Assembly: GCA_021775795.1 (NCBI GenBank)
Contig: JAJFHB010000517.1
Location: 1 to 5,940, forward strand
Origin: Hyphomicrobiales bacterium
GTDB taxonomy: Bacteria > Pseudomonadota > Alphaproteobacteria > Rhizobiales > JAJFHB01
Length of the DNA: 5,940 nucleotides
Direction of reading: 5' to 3'
Below the pieces are notes generated by a model. It was not told the DNA's origin, did no database searches, and was given only the letters and a program-made list of their open reading frames with translations. The position numbers and the translations under genes were made by a program. This document shows positions 1-5,940 of this stretch, one piece after another. Each line of letters begins with the position of its first letter. The first letter of the stretch is position 1.

Positions 1-642
1 GGTGCCGGCAATCGTGAGCGCATAATTGACGCCGTCGAAAAAGTTATCGCCGGCGGCGGCGTTCCCATCGTTATCGGCGGCGATGATTCGATCCCTATTC
101 CCGTTTTCCAGGCGCTTTCGGGACGCGGCCCTTTCACCATCCTGCAAATTGACGCGCACATAGATTGGCGCGATGAGGTTCAGGGCGAGAACATGGGGCT
201 TTCGAGCACCATGCGGCGCGCCTCCGAAATGGATCACATTGAACGCATCATACAGGTCGGCCAGCGCAATTCCGGCAGTGCCCGTCCCTCGGACGTTGAG
301 GATGCCCGTGCCTGGGGTGTGAATTTTGTCAGCGCACAAGCGGTTCATGCGAAGGGTGTCGATCAGGTTCTGGACCTCATTCCGGCAGGCGCCCAGGTGC
401 TCATCACGCTCGATTGCGATGGTCTTGATCCAGCCTTCATTCCAGCTGTGCTCGGCCGGGCGCCGGGGGGGCTCACCTATTGGCAGACCGTTGATCTGAT
501 TCACGGTGTCGCCGACAAGGCCCGGATATCCGGATTCAATATCGTTGAACTCGTGCCGGAGGCGGATATCGACGGCATGGGAGCTTTGTGCGCCGCACGC
601 ATTATCTGCAATGTAATTGGCAAACTCTGCCAGCAGGACTGA
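1..642 (+). CDS. Ureohydrolase (agmatinase/arginase family), 5' end missing
   Basis: The frame is open from base 1 and ends at TGA 640-642, giving the last 213 residues of a family usually a little over 300 long, so roughly the first third lies outside the window. Family members are binuclear Mn enzymes that hydrolyse guanidino compounds to urea and an amine. Metal-site motifs are visible (residues numbered from base 1): GGDDS at 26-30, DAHID at 51-55, DCDGLDP at 138-144, and the late NIVELVPEAD segment. Two positions are unusual. The first motif is normally GGDHS, but the metal-binding His is Asp29 here. The residue ten places after the last Asp of DAHxD, the active-site His (H163) in E. coli SpeB, is Met65. 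The fold assignment is secure, but the substrate is not; agmatine, guanidinobutyrate or another guanidino compound are all possible, so no symbol is given. The Nudix gene follows after 9 nt, which suggests one transcript. Confidence 0.9.
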   Translation, partial: GAGNRERIIDAVEKVIAGGGVPIVIGGDDSIPIPVFQALSGRGPFTILQIDAHIDWRDEVQGENMGLSSTMRRASEMDHIERIIQVGQRNSGSARPSDVEDARAWGVNFVSAQAVHAKGVDQVLDLIPAGAQVLITLDCDGLDPAFIPAVLGRAPGGLTYWQTVDLIHGVADKARISGFNIVELVPEADIDGMGALCAARIICNVIGKLCQQD

Positions 643-651
643 CGATTTTCG

Positions 652-1086
652 ATGAGCGAACGATTTCATCTCATTCCCGAAGTGCATCTGTTTTTGGAGC
701 GCCCAGGAGAGGTGCTGCTGCTCCGGCGCTTCCAGACCGGTTACGAAGATGGCAACTACTCCGTTATTGCCGGCCATCTCGATGGCAATGAAACAGCCAG
801 CAACGGCATGCTCAGGGAAGCCCGGGAAGAGGCTGGCATCCACATTGATCCTGCGAAGCTGCATTTTGTCCACATGATGCATCGCCTCAGCGATAGCGAG
901 CGCATGTCGCTTTTCTTTCGCTGTGACACCTGGAGCGGCGAGGTTGTCAACACTGAGCCTCACAAGTGCGACGACCTGAGCTGGTTTTCATTACAGGCGC
1001 TCCCGGAAAACATGGTCGATTACGTGAGGTATGCCTTGGGTGCCTGCCACCGCGGTTCAGTCTATTCAGAATTTGGCTGGGAATAG
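652..1086 (+). CDS. Nudix hydrolase
   Basis: A 144-residue protein, a normal length for a single-domain Nudix enzyme. These enzymes hydrolyse nucleoside diphosphates linked to another moiety (X), using Mg or Mn. The Nudix box GX5EX7REUXEEXGU is complete: Gly41, Glu47, then REAREEAGI at 55-63, with the metal-binding glutamates in REAREE. The strand before it (VLLLRRFQTGYEDGNYS, 21-37) is typical of MutT-like members. Nothing in the sequence fixes the substrate; oxidised nucleotides, ADP-ribose and other sugar nucleotides are all possible. No signal peptide or membrane segment is seen, so it should be cytoplasmic. ATG 652 is the first start after the upstream stop, and the protein begins as family members do. 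The only Shine-Dalgarno-like bases, CAGGA at 634-638, are weak and far (13 nt), consistent with translational coupling to the ureohydrolase gene just upstream. Confidence 0.92.
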   Translation: MSERFHLIPEVHLFLERPGEVLLLRRFQTGYEDGNYSVIAGHLDGNETASNGMLREAREEAGIHIDPAKLHFVHMMHRLSDSERMSLFFRCDTWSGEVVNTEPHKCDDLSWFSLQALPENMVDYVRYALGACHRGSVYSEFGWE

Positions 1087-1097
1087 AAAACGCACAT

Positions 1098-1106
1098 TGT
1101 TATAAT
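1098..1106 (+). promoter_or_regulatory. Extended -10 promoter of the cytochrome gene
   Basis: TGTTATAAT is a perfect TGn extension plus a consensus TATAAT hexamer (1101-1106). No good -35 is present at 16-18 bp (TGGGAA at 1078-1083 matches 3 of 6), which is tolerated for extended -10 promoters. Transcription would start about 7 nt downstream, near 1112-1113, exactly at the ATG of the cytochrome gene. This implies a leaderless mRNA, and it fits the lack of a Shine-Dalgarno sequence there. It is a sequence match only; the start site is inferred. Confidence 0.5.
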
Positions 1107-1112
1107 TCGCAG

Positions 1113-1511
1113 ATGCACTTGCGTGACGACAGATCCTGGCTGCGCAAAGGGCTCCTGTTCCTGAGCGGACTGGGCGCTGCCTCTTTTGCCGCGTGTATGG
1201 ATGCTCACGCTGATGACATAGATGTCGGCCGCGAGCTTTCCCGTACCCACTGCACCCGCTGTCACATCGTTGCCGACTTCAACACAGTCAGCATTGGCAG
1301 CACGCCGTCTTTCCAGATGATGGTCAACGCCGAGCGGGACTATCTGGTGGCGTTTCTTTCCTTCTACGCCTTGCGTCCACACCCCGCATTTGTGCGCGTC
1401 GAGGGCATTGAGCCACTGAACGACCTGCCCTCACCCATCGCCGAAATTCACCTGACCCTCGATGATGTTGATGACATCGCCGCCTTCGCCGGAACGCTCG
1501 CTGAAGATTGA
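1113..1511 (+). CDS. Small periplasmic c-type cytochrome
   Basis: A 132-residue protein with one covalent haem site, CTRCH at residues 47-51. The N-terminus looks like a Sec signal: a charged stretch (RDDRSWLRK), a hydrophobic core (LLFLSGLGAASFAA) and a likely cleavage after AHA at 31-33. The mature protein would therefore be about 99 residues in the periplasm, a normal size for a monohaem electron carrier. After the haem site come IGSTPSF (61-67), FYALRPHPAFVRV (84-96) and LTLDDVDDIAAF (114-125), the last resembling the C-terminal helix of small cytochromes. The only Met residues after the signal are Met69 and Met70, the best candidates for the sixth haem ligand. The frame is open further upstream (ATG 966), but that would overlap the Nudix gene by 121 bp and bury the signal peptide, so ATG 1113 is chosen. 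Redox partner and pathway are unknown. Confidence 0.82.
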   Translation: MHLRDDRSWLRKGLLFLSGLGAASFAACMDAHADDIDVGRELSRTHCTRCHIVADFNTVSIGSTPSFQMMVNAERDYLVAFLSFYALRPHPAFVRVEGIEPLNDLPSPIAEIHLTLDDVDDIAAFAGTLAED

Positions 1512-1551
1512 AGGCAATCGCCCTAAGACCGCCCCGAATGCCTGTTCAGGT

Positions 1552-1570
1552 AGATGAACCGGAGATGAAC
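1552..1570 (+). repeat. Two direct copies of AGATGAAC, 11-bp period
   Basis: AGATGAAC occurs at 1552-1559 and again at 1563-1570, separated by CGG, with a further GG after the second copy. The 11-bp period is about one helical turn, the spacing at which OmpR/PhoB-type regulators bind paired direct repeats. The sequence is not the PhoB box (CTGTCAT), and a chance duplication is quite possible. Confidence 0.4.
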
Positions 1571-1574
1571 GGCG

Positions 1575-1597
1575 CGTTCAGACTTGATTGCTGAACG
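1575..1597 (+). repeat. Inverted repeat downstream of the cytochrome gene
   Basis: CGTTCAG (1575-1581) and CTGAACG (1591-1597) form a perfect 7-bp stem with a 9-nt loop, 64 bp after the cytochrome stop codon. No T-run follows on either strand, so it is not a standard intrinsic terminator. It could protect a 3' end or serve as a protein binding site. Confidence 0.4.
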
Positions 1598-1740
1598 TCA
1601 TGCAAGAGTCCAAATCACAGAACACAATAAGACAACAAGACAGTACAGGGCATGGCGGATAACCCTCGAAAACAGGCAGGCCGGAACAAGGGTTTGCCGA
1701 CGGATAATCCAAAAACGCCCTGTTAAAGTTTGCAACTGCA

Positions 1741-1788
1741 ACCCTGGCTGCATACGCCGCTAGGGTGGCGCGCCGGAATAACCGGCGC
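1741..1788 (+). repeat. Two adjacent hairpins
   Basis: The first hairpin pairs ACCCTGGC (1741-1748) with GCTAGGGT (1759-1766): 8 pairs, one of them G-U, and a 10-nt loop. Three bases later GCGCCGG (1770-1776) pairs perfectly with CCGGCGC (1782-1788) around an AATAA loop. No T-run follows, so the GC-rich second hairpin is not a typical terminator. The second hairpin ends 9 nt before the AAAAGGAG Shine-Dalgarno sequence at 1798-1805. Side-by-side stable hairpins suggest a structured RNA, but no known class was recognised. Confidence 0.45.
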
Positions 1789-1810
1789 TCAAGATGCAAA
1801 AGGAGTGTGC

Positions 1811-1849
1811 GTGTCAGAGCATGTGAAGCAGGCCCCACAGACCAGCTAA
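1811..1849 (+). CDS. Possible 12-codon leader peptide
   Basis: GTG at 1811 opens a frame reading MSEHVKQAPQTS and stops at TAA 1847-1849. AAAAGGAG at 1798-1805 ends 5 nt before it and is the best Shine-Dalgarno sequence in the window, much stronger than that of carB. Paired hairpins lie just before it (1741-1788) and a long inverted repeat begins 17 bp after it (1866). This order resembles a leader peptide in an attenuator, but the peptide has no run of one amino acid that would reveal a sensor role, and carB begins more than 400 bp away. The evidence is only the Shine-Dalgarno sequence and the position; it may be chance. Confidence 0.2.
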   Translation: MSEHVKQAPQTS

Positions 1850-1865
1850 GCATTCTGTCACGTCA

Positions 1866-1947
1866 GGACGCGGAAGAAGGCAACTGAACCGGCATCAACA
1901 TCCGCCCCCCTCTCTGGTGTCGGGGAGGAACGCCGACTTCCGCGTCC
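1866..1947 (+). repeat. 11-bp perfect inverted repeat enclosing a smaller hairpin
   Basis: GGACGCGGAAG (1866-1876) is the exact reverse complement of CTTCCGCGTCC (1937-1947), with 60 nt between. Inside, CCTCTC (1909-1914) can pair with GGGAGG (1923-1928) using one G-U pair. As RNA this would be a long stem with an internal loop and a nested hairpin, the shape of a small structured RNA or leader domain. No T-run follows, and I do not recognise the class. It is the longest perfect inverted repeat I found in the window. Confidence 0.5.
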
Positions 1948-2076
1948 AACTTTACTGAGCCAACCCTCTGCAAGAAATACTAGTGTGAGTAACCTTCCGG
2001 GCGGGCCCGCAGGGGCTCATCGACGTCGGGGTTGAGAACCAATCGCTCGTCAAAAGCCTTTGGAATCTCCCGACAA

Positions 2077-2115
2077 AGAGTTCAACTCTGTTGGCTGAAA
2101 CGCCGAAACCAGCCA
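2077..2115 (+). repeat. Palindrome and adjacent hairpin upstream of carB
   Basis: AGAGTT C AACTCT (2077-2089) is a 13-bp perfect palindrome, a plausible site for a dimeric repressor. Right after it TGGCTG (2092-2097) pairs with CAGCCA (2110-2115) around a 12-nt loop. They lie 166-204 bp before the carB start, where an operator could sit, but no promoter could be placed to judge this. Confidence 0.35.
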
Positions 2116-2280
2116 CGTAGCGCAGCAATGCAAACCTCTGACATGGCAGATTGAACCGCAAACCGCGCTACTTTGCCCCAACACTTGCAACTAAATACCC
2201 TGAATATCTGACCTTTTCCTCTGGCGACTCTGCGCTTGTTGGTGTACGAACCCGGCGACCTCCCAAATTCCAGGCCCAAA

Positions 2281-5200
2281 ATGGCAAAACGGACGGACAT
2301 CAAAAGCATCCTGATCATCGGTGCTGGACCGATTGTGATAGGCCAGGCGTGTGAGTTTGACTATTCCGGCACACAGGCCTGCAAGGCATTGAAGGCCGAA
2401 GGCTACCGCATCATTCTGGTCAACTCGAATCCGGCCACGATCATGACGGATCCCGATCTGGCCCATGCCACTTACATCGAACCCATAACGCCGGAAGTTG
2501 TCGCCAAAATTATCGAGCGCGAACGGCCTGATGCTCTTTTGCCCACCATGGGAGGGCAGACGGCTCTGAACACCGCTCTTTCTCTCAACCGCGACGGCGT
2601 GCTTGAACGGTTCGGCGTCGAGATGATCGGTGCCCGGGCCGCCGCCATCGACAAGGCAGAAGACCGCGACCTTTTCCGCAAGGCGATGATTGAAATTGGC
2701 CTCGACGTGCCGCGGTCCCGGCTGGCGAATGCCACTGCCCTCAAAGCCGAAGACAGGGCCATGTACGATGCCCGCGCTCTGGAAGTGCTGAGCGAAGCTG
2801 AGAACGACGAGGAGCGCCAGCGTCTCACCGGCGAATTCAATACGGAATGGCAGGCGGCGGACAAGGACCGCAAAGAGCGCTATCGCAACAAGGCCATGAG
2901 CCTGGCCTTTGAGGCGTTGGTGCATACGGATCTGCCCGCCATCATCAGACCATCATTTACGCTTGGTGGTACCGGTGGCGGCATCGCCTACAACCGCGAA
3001 GAGTTTTTCCACATCGTCAATGGCGGGCTTGAAGCATCGCCAACGACGGAAGTTCTGGTTGAGGAATCGGTTCTTGGCTGGAAAGAATTTGAGATGGAGG
3101 TCGTGCGCGACAAGGATGATAATTGCATCATCATCTGCTCCATCGAAAACATCGATCCCATGGGTGTTCATACAGGCGACAGCATCACGGTCGCCCCGGC
3201 GCTCACGCTGACCGATAAGGGCTACCAGATCATGCGCGATGCCTCGCTTGATGTTCTGCGCGAGATCGGCGTGGAGACCGGCGGGTCCAACGTTCAGTTT
3301 GCGGTTGAGCCTGAGACCGGCCGCATGGTTGTGATTGAAATGAACCCGCGTGTTTCGCGCTCATCCGCGCTTGCGTCAAAGGCGACGGGATTTCCGATTG
3401 CAAAAGTCGCGGCAAGACTGGCGGCTGGCTACACACTGGACGAACTCGCAAATGACATCACCGGCGGAGTGACACCTGCAGCCTTCGAGCCGACGATCGA
3501 TTATGTCGTCACGAAGATACCGCGGTTTGCATTTGAAAAATTCCCCGGCGCTGAACCGCTGCTCACCACATCGATGAAGTCCGTCGGCGAGGCAATGGCG
3601 ATTGGCCGTTGCTTCCAGGAATCGTTGCAGAAGGCCCTGAGGTCGTTGGAGACGGGACTTAACGGCCTGAACGAAGTCCAGATCGAAAACTTTGGTGAAG
3701 GCGACGACAAGAACGCCATCCGCGCCGCACTCGGCACACCAACACCTGACCGGCTGCTGAAAGTCGCGCAAGCCCTGCGTCACGGCTTTTCCCGGGACGA
3801 GATCTATGGCTACTGCCGCATTGATCCGTGGTTCATCGAGCAGGTCGAAGAGCTTGTGGCAATGGAGCACCATATCCGCGAACACGGGCTTCCGGGCAAT
3901 GCCGAGAACATGCATCGCATCAAGGCGATGGGCTTTTCAGATGCACGGCTCGCCCAACTGACGGGCGCCAGCATCACCGATGTAACAACACACCGCCATG
4001 GCCTTGGTGTGCGACCGGTATTCAAGCGCATTGACACCTGCGCGGCCGAATTTGCGACGCCGACCGCCTACATGTACTCGACCTATGAAACCGGAATTGA
4101 TGGTACCGACGGCAGTGAAATCGCTGCAAGCGACAAGACCAAGATTATAATTCTCGGTGGCGGGCCCAACCGTATCGGTCAGGGCATTGAGTTCGACTAT
4201 TGCTGTTGTCACGCCGCTTTCTCGCTCTCTGATGAGGGCTTCGAAACGATCATGATCAACTGTAATCCGGAAACAGTTTCCACGGATTACGACACATCCG
4301 ATCGTCTCTATTTCGAACCTCTCACCGCAGAAGATGTCCTTGAGGTCATTCACGCGGAAAGCCAGAATGGTGAGATTCTCGGCGTCATTGTGCAATTTGG
4401 TGGTCAGACACCGCTTGGACTTGTCCCGGCACTTCAGGCGGCTGGCGTTCCCATCCTGGGCACATCGCCCGATGCTCTTGACCTTGCCGAAGACCGCAAC
4501 AGGTTCAAGGCCCTGCTGGATGAGTTAGGTCTCAAACAACCGGACAACAGCATCGCTCACACGGTCTCCGAGTGCCTTGAAAAGGCGCTCGAAATCGGCT
4601 TCCCCCTGGTGGCGCGACCGTCTTATGTTCTCGGTGGCCGGGCCATGAAAATTGTCCACGATGAAACGGCTTTTCACGACTATATGGACAACACGCTTCC
4701 AGAGCTTGTGCCGCCGGAAATTGCGACCCGCTACCCCCGCGACCGCACGGCGCAGATGGATGCAGTGCTGGCCAGCAACCCGCTGCTCTTTGACAGCTAT
4801 CTCTCAGATGCAACCGAAGTTGATGTTGACGCATTGTCGGACGGTAAAGACGTTTTTGTTTGCGGCATCATGGAACACATTGAGGAAGCCGGCATTCATT
4901 CTGGCGACAGCGCCTGCTCATTGCCGCCGCACTCGCTGAATAGCGGTGTTACGGATGCACTTGAGGAGCAGACGCGCAAACTGGCCCTGGCCCTCAATGT
5001 TATCGGCCTTATCAACGTGCAGTATGCCATCAAGGACAATGAAATTTTTGTTCTTGAAGTAAATCCGCGCGCCAGCCGCACGGTTCCGTTCGTCGCCAAA
5101 ACCATCGGCATGCCGATAGCTAAACTTGCAGCCCGCATTATGGCCGGCGAAAGCCTCGCGAGCTTCAACCTCGTGTCGAAGAAGCTAAATCACATCGCGG

Positions 5201-5775
5201 TCAAGGAAGCGGTGTTCCCGTTTGCCCGTTTCGCCGGTGTGGATACAGTTCTTGGACCTGAAATGCGATCGACGGGTGAAGTCATGGGCCTCGACAGTTC
5301 ATACGGTGTTGCCTTCGCCAAGAGCCAGCTCGGCGGTGGCACACAACTGCCGATGAACGGCACCGCATTCATGTCCGTCCGTGACAGTGACAAACCTCGC
5401 GTTCTGCTTGTCGCCCGCAAACTCACTGAGCTGGGTTTTCGCTTGATTGCGACCGGAGGTACGCAGCGTTATCTGACCGAGTTGGGAGTGCCCTGCGAGA
5501 AAATCAACAAGGTTCTCGAAGGACGCCCTCACATCGTTGATGCCATGAAGAACGGTGAGGTTCAGCTTGTCTTCAACACAACGGCTGGCACAAAGGCCTT
5601 GACCGACAGCCGCTCCCTGCGCCAAACGGCGCTCTTGAACAAGATACCGTATTACACCACAATTGCAGGTGCTGCTGCTGCAACAGAGGCAATCGCAGCG
5701 CTGAATGCTGGTGAGCTTGAGGTTTTACCCTTGCAGGACTATATCTCCGAAAGTGCCGTTCGGGCCGCCGAATGA
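2281..5775 (+). CDS. carB: Carbamoyl phosphate synthetase large subunit
   Basis: CarB makes carbamoyl phosphate from bicarbonate, two ATP and ammonia delivered by the CarA glutaminase, feeding pyrimidine and arginine synthesis in the cytoplasm. The protein has 1,164 residues. The first ATP-grasp half (about 1-456) has [25 protein letters not shown] at 126-130, [12 protein letters not shown] at 223-234 and EMNPR at 353-357. An oligomerisation region follows to about 615. The second half (to about 1016) repeats these motifs: [20 protein letters not shown] 736-740, [11 protein letters not shown] 779-789, EVNPR 926-930. The C-terminal MGS-like allosteric domain (about 1017-1164) keeps residues matching the E. 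coli nucleotide-effector site: Lys1038, Thr1058, Thr1061, Lys1077, Asn1099, Thr1101. Two insertions relative to E. coli, about 54 residues near 151-204 and 21 near 805-830, explain the length. ATG 2281 gives the usual [14 protein letters not shown] start; an in-frame TTG at 2236 would add an unrelated 15 residues. The Shine-Dalgarno sequence is weak (CAGG, 2271-2274). Confidence 0.98.
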   Translation: MAKRTDIKSILIIGAGPIVIGQACEFDYSGTQACKALKAEGYRIILVNSNPATIMTDPDLAHATYIEPITPEVVAKIIERERPDALLPTMGGQTALNTALSLNRDGVLERFGVEMIGARAAAIDKAEDRDLFRKAMIEIGLDVPRSRLANATALKAEDRAMYDARALEVLSEAENDEERQRLTGEFNTEWQAADKDRKERYRNKAMSLAFEALVHTDLPAIIRPSFTLGGTGGGIAYNREEFFHIVNGGLEASPTTEVLVEESVLGWKEFEMEVVRDKDDNCIIICSIENIDPMGVHTGDSITVAPALTLTDKGYQIMRDASLDVLREIGVETGGSNVQFAVEPETGRMVVIEMNPRVSRSSALASKATGFPIAKVAARLAAGYTLDELANDITGGVTPAAFEPTIDYVVTKIPRFAFEKFPGAEPLLTTSMKSVGEAMAIGRCFQESLQKALRSLETGLNGLNEVQIENFGEGDDKNAIRAALGTPTPDRLLKVAQALRHGFSRDEIYGYCRIDPWFIEQVEELVAMEHHIREHGLPGNAENMHRIKAMGFSDARLAQLTGASITDVTTHRHGLGVRPVFKRIDTCAAEFATPTAYMYSTYETGIDGTDGSEIAASDKTKIIILGGGPNRIGQGIEFDYCCCHAAFSLSDEGFETIMINCNPETVSTDYDTSDRLYFEPLTAEDVLEVIHAESQNGEILGVIVQFGGQTPLGLVPALQAAGVPILGTSPDALDLAEDRNRFKALLDELGLKQPDNSIAHTVSECLEKALEIGFPLVARPSYVLGGRAMKIVHDETAFHDYMDNTLPELVPPEIATRYPRDRTAQMDAVLASNPLLFDSYLSDATEVDVDALSDGKDVFVCGIMEHIEEAGIHSGDSACSLPPHSLNSGVTDALEEQTRKLALALNVIGLINVQYAIKDNEIFVLEVNPRASRTVPFVAKTIGMPIAKLAARIMAGESLASFNLVSKKLNHIAVKEAVFPFARFAGVDTVLGPEMRSTGEVMGLDSSYGVAFAKSQLGGGTQLPMNGTAFMSVRDSDKPRVLLVARKLTELGFRLIATGGTQRYLTELGVPCEKINKVLEGRPHIVDAMKNGEVQLVFNTTAGTKALTDSRSLRQTALLNKIPYYTTIAGAAAATEAIAALNAGELEVLPLQDYISESAVRAAE

Positions 5776-5778
5776 ATG

Positions 5779-5809
5779 TTGCGAAACGGCCCAAATCGGC
5801 GCATATTAT
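5779..5809 (+). promoter_or_regulatory. Weak promoter candidate for greA
   Basis: TTGCGA (5779-5784, 4 of 6 matches to the -35 consensus) and TATTAT (5804-5809, 5 of 6 matches to the -10) are separated by 19 bp, longer than ideal. TAAAAT at 5811-5816 is another possible -10 without a partner. A start near 5816 would give greA a leader of about 85 nt containing the hairpin at 5851-5874. No T-tailed terminator follows carB, so read-through from carB is equally possible. Confidence 0.25.
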
Positions 5810-5850
5810 GTAAAATCAACCGTCTCTCCTGAAATTTGAGGCATGAACAT

Positions 5851-5874
5851 CTGGTGAGGTGCCCGCTTCGCCAG
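5851..5874 (+). repeat. Hairpin in the greA leader
   Basis: CTGGTGAGGT (5851-5860) pairs with GCTTCGCCAG (5865-5874) around a GCCC loop: 10 consecutive pairs, three of them G-U. It works as RNA on the + strand better than on the other strand, where the G-U pairs become A-C mismatches. It ends 27 nt before the greA ATG and has no T-run after it, so it is not a simple terminator. Confidence 0.4.
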
Positions 5875-5901
5875 ACAGTAAAGAACTGGGAATTATCAGA
5901 C

Positions 5902-5940
5902 ATGGACAAGGTTCCGATGACGACAGAGGCGCACGCCGAC
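5902..5940 (+). CDS. greA: Transcription elongation factor GreA, first 13 codons
   Basis: ATG 5902 opens a frame reading MDKVPMTTEAHAD that runs off the window. The MxKVPMT start followed by the beginning of the N-terminal helix is what alphaproteobacterial GreA proteins show. greA after carB is, from memory, a common order in Rhizobiales. GreA enters the RNA polymerase secondary channel and stimulates transcript cleavage in backtracked complexes through its N-terminal coiled coil, almost all of which lies beyond the window. A weak GGGA at 5888-5891 is the only Shine-Dalgarno candidate. The assignment rests on 13 residues plus gene order. Confidence 0.8.
   Translation, partial: MDKVPMTTEAHAD

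Larger units (their letters stand above)
1512..2280. other. Long non-coding gap with several inverted repeats
   Basis: 769 bp without a convincing protein gene between the cytochrome gene and carB. Reading frames of up to about 90 codons exist on the minus strand, but they lack ribosome binding sites and recognisable protein character. The stretch holds a short tandem repeat, a row of hairpin-capable sequences and a tiny reading frame behind a strong Shine-Dalgarno sequence, each listed separately. I looked for tRNA, tmRNA, SRP RNA, RNase P RNA and 6S RNA signatures and recognised none. It could be the carB promoter and leader region, hold an unrecognised small RNA, or be the remains of a decayed gene. 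No strong sigma-70 promoter for carB was found; TTGCAA at 2185-2190 has only TATCTG at 14 bp after it. Confidence 0.6.

Noticed and set aside
966..1112. Upstream extension of the cytochrome frame to ATG 966
   Set aside because: It would overlap the well-supported Nudix gene by 121 bp, has no protein-like character, and would place the signal peptide internally.
1578..1853. 91-codon minus-strand frame in the gap
   Set aside because: No ribosome binding site, no recognisable domain, and an odd composition; it overlaps the inverted repeats and is best explained as chance.
1691..1960. Possible tmRNA, 6S, SRP or RNase P RNA
   Set aside because: The hairpins prompted the check, but no T-arm, tag-peptide frame, SRP core or RNase P conserved block could be found, so no named RNA class is called.
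2001..2010. GCGGGCCCGC palindrome
   Set aside because: A perfect 10-bp palindrome, but with no loop and no related copy nearby; short GC palindromes like this are common in such genomes.
2236..2280. TTG start giving carB 15 extra residues
   Set aside because: CarB proteins begin at the [10 protein letters not shown] sequence, encoded from ATG 2281; the extra residues match nothing known.
2191..2925. 244-codon minus-strand frame over the start of carB
   Set aside because: It is antisense to conserved carB codons and arises from their codon bias; no ribosome site or family resemblance.
3376..3915. 179-codon minus-strand frame inside carB
   Set aside because: A shadow of carB with no independent support.
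5762..5792. GGGCCG/CGGCCC inverted repeat at the carB end as a terminator
   Set aside because: Only 6 bp with a 19-nt loop and no T-run after it; the first arm lies within the last carB codons.

Overview
The window reads as chromosomal DNA from an alphaproteobacterium, most likely of the Hyphomicrobiales (Rhizobiales) type. Three things suggest this. The CarB protein has the long form of about 1,160 residues seen in that class (the E. coli protein has 1,073). carB is followed directly by a gene whose first 13 codons look like alphaproteobacterial greA. GC content looks moderately high and Shine-Dalgarno sequences are weak throughout. The lineage is an inference from remembered family features, not from a search.

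Layout, all genes on the + strand. (1) 1-642: 3' part of a ureohydrolase (agmatinase/arginase family) gene, followed after 9 nt by (2) 652-1086, a Nudix hydrolase with a perfect Nudix box; the two look co-transcribed. (3) 1113-1511: a small exported protein with one CxxCH haem site, i.e. a c-type cytochrome. A perfect extended -10 element (TGTTATAAT) lies just before its start codon, so its mRNA may be leaderless. (4) 1512-2280: a 769-bp gap with no convincing protein gene but several inverted repeats, including an 11-bp perfect stem, and one strong Shine-Dalgarno sequence in front of a 12-codon reading frame. (5) 2281-5775: complete carB, the large subunit of carbamoyl phosphate synthetase, with all domains and key residues in place. 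(6) 5776-5901: a spacer with a weak promoter candidate and a 10-pair hairpin. (7) 5902-5940: the first 13 codons of greA.

Functionally, carB supplies carbamoyl phosphate for pyrimidine and arginine synthesis. Its partner carA is not in the window. GreA rescues backtracked RNA polymerase. The ureohydrolase, Nudix enzyme and cytochrome have no obvious pathway link to carB. I see no mobile element, CRISPR array, tRNA, rRNA or defence system. Most of the window is core metabolism. The parts worth a second look are the substituted active site of the ureohydrolase, the leaderless-looking cytochrome promoter, and the structured gap upstream of carB.
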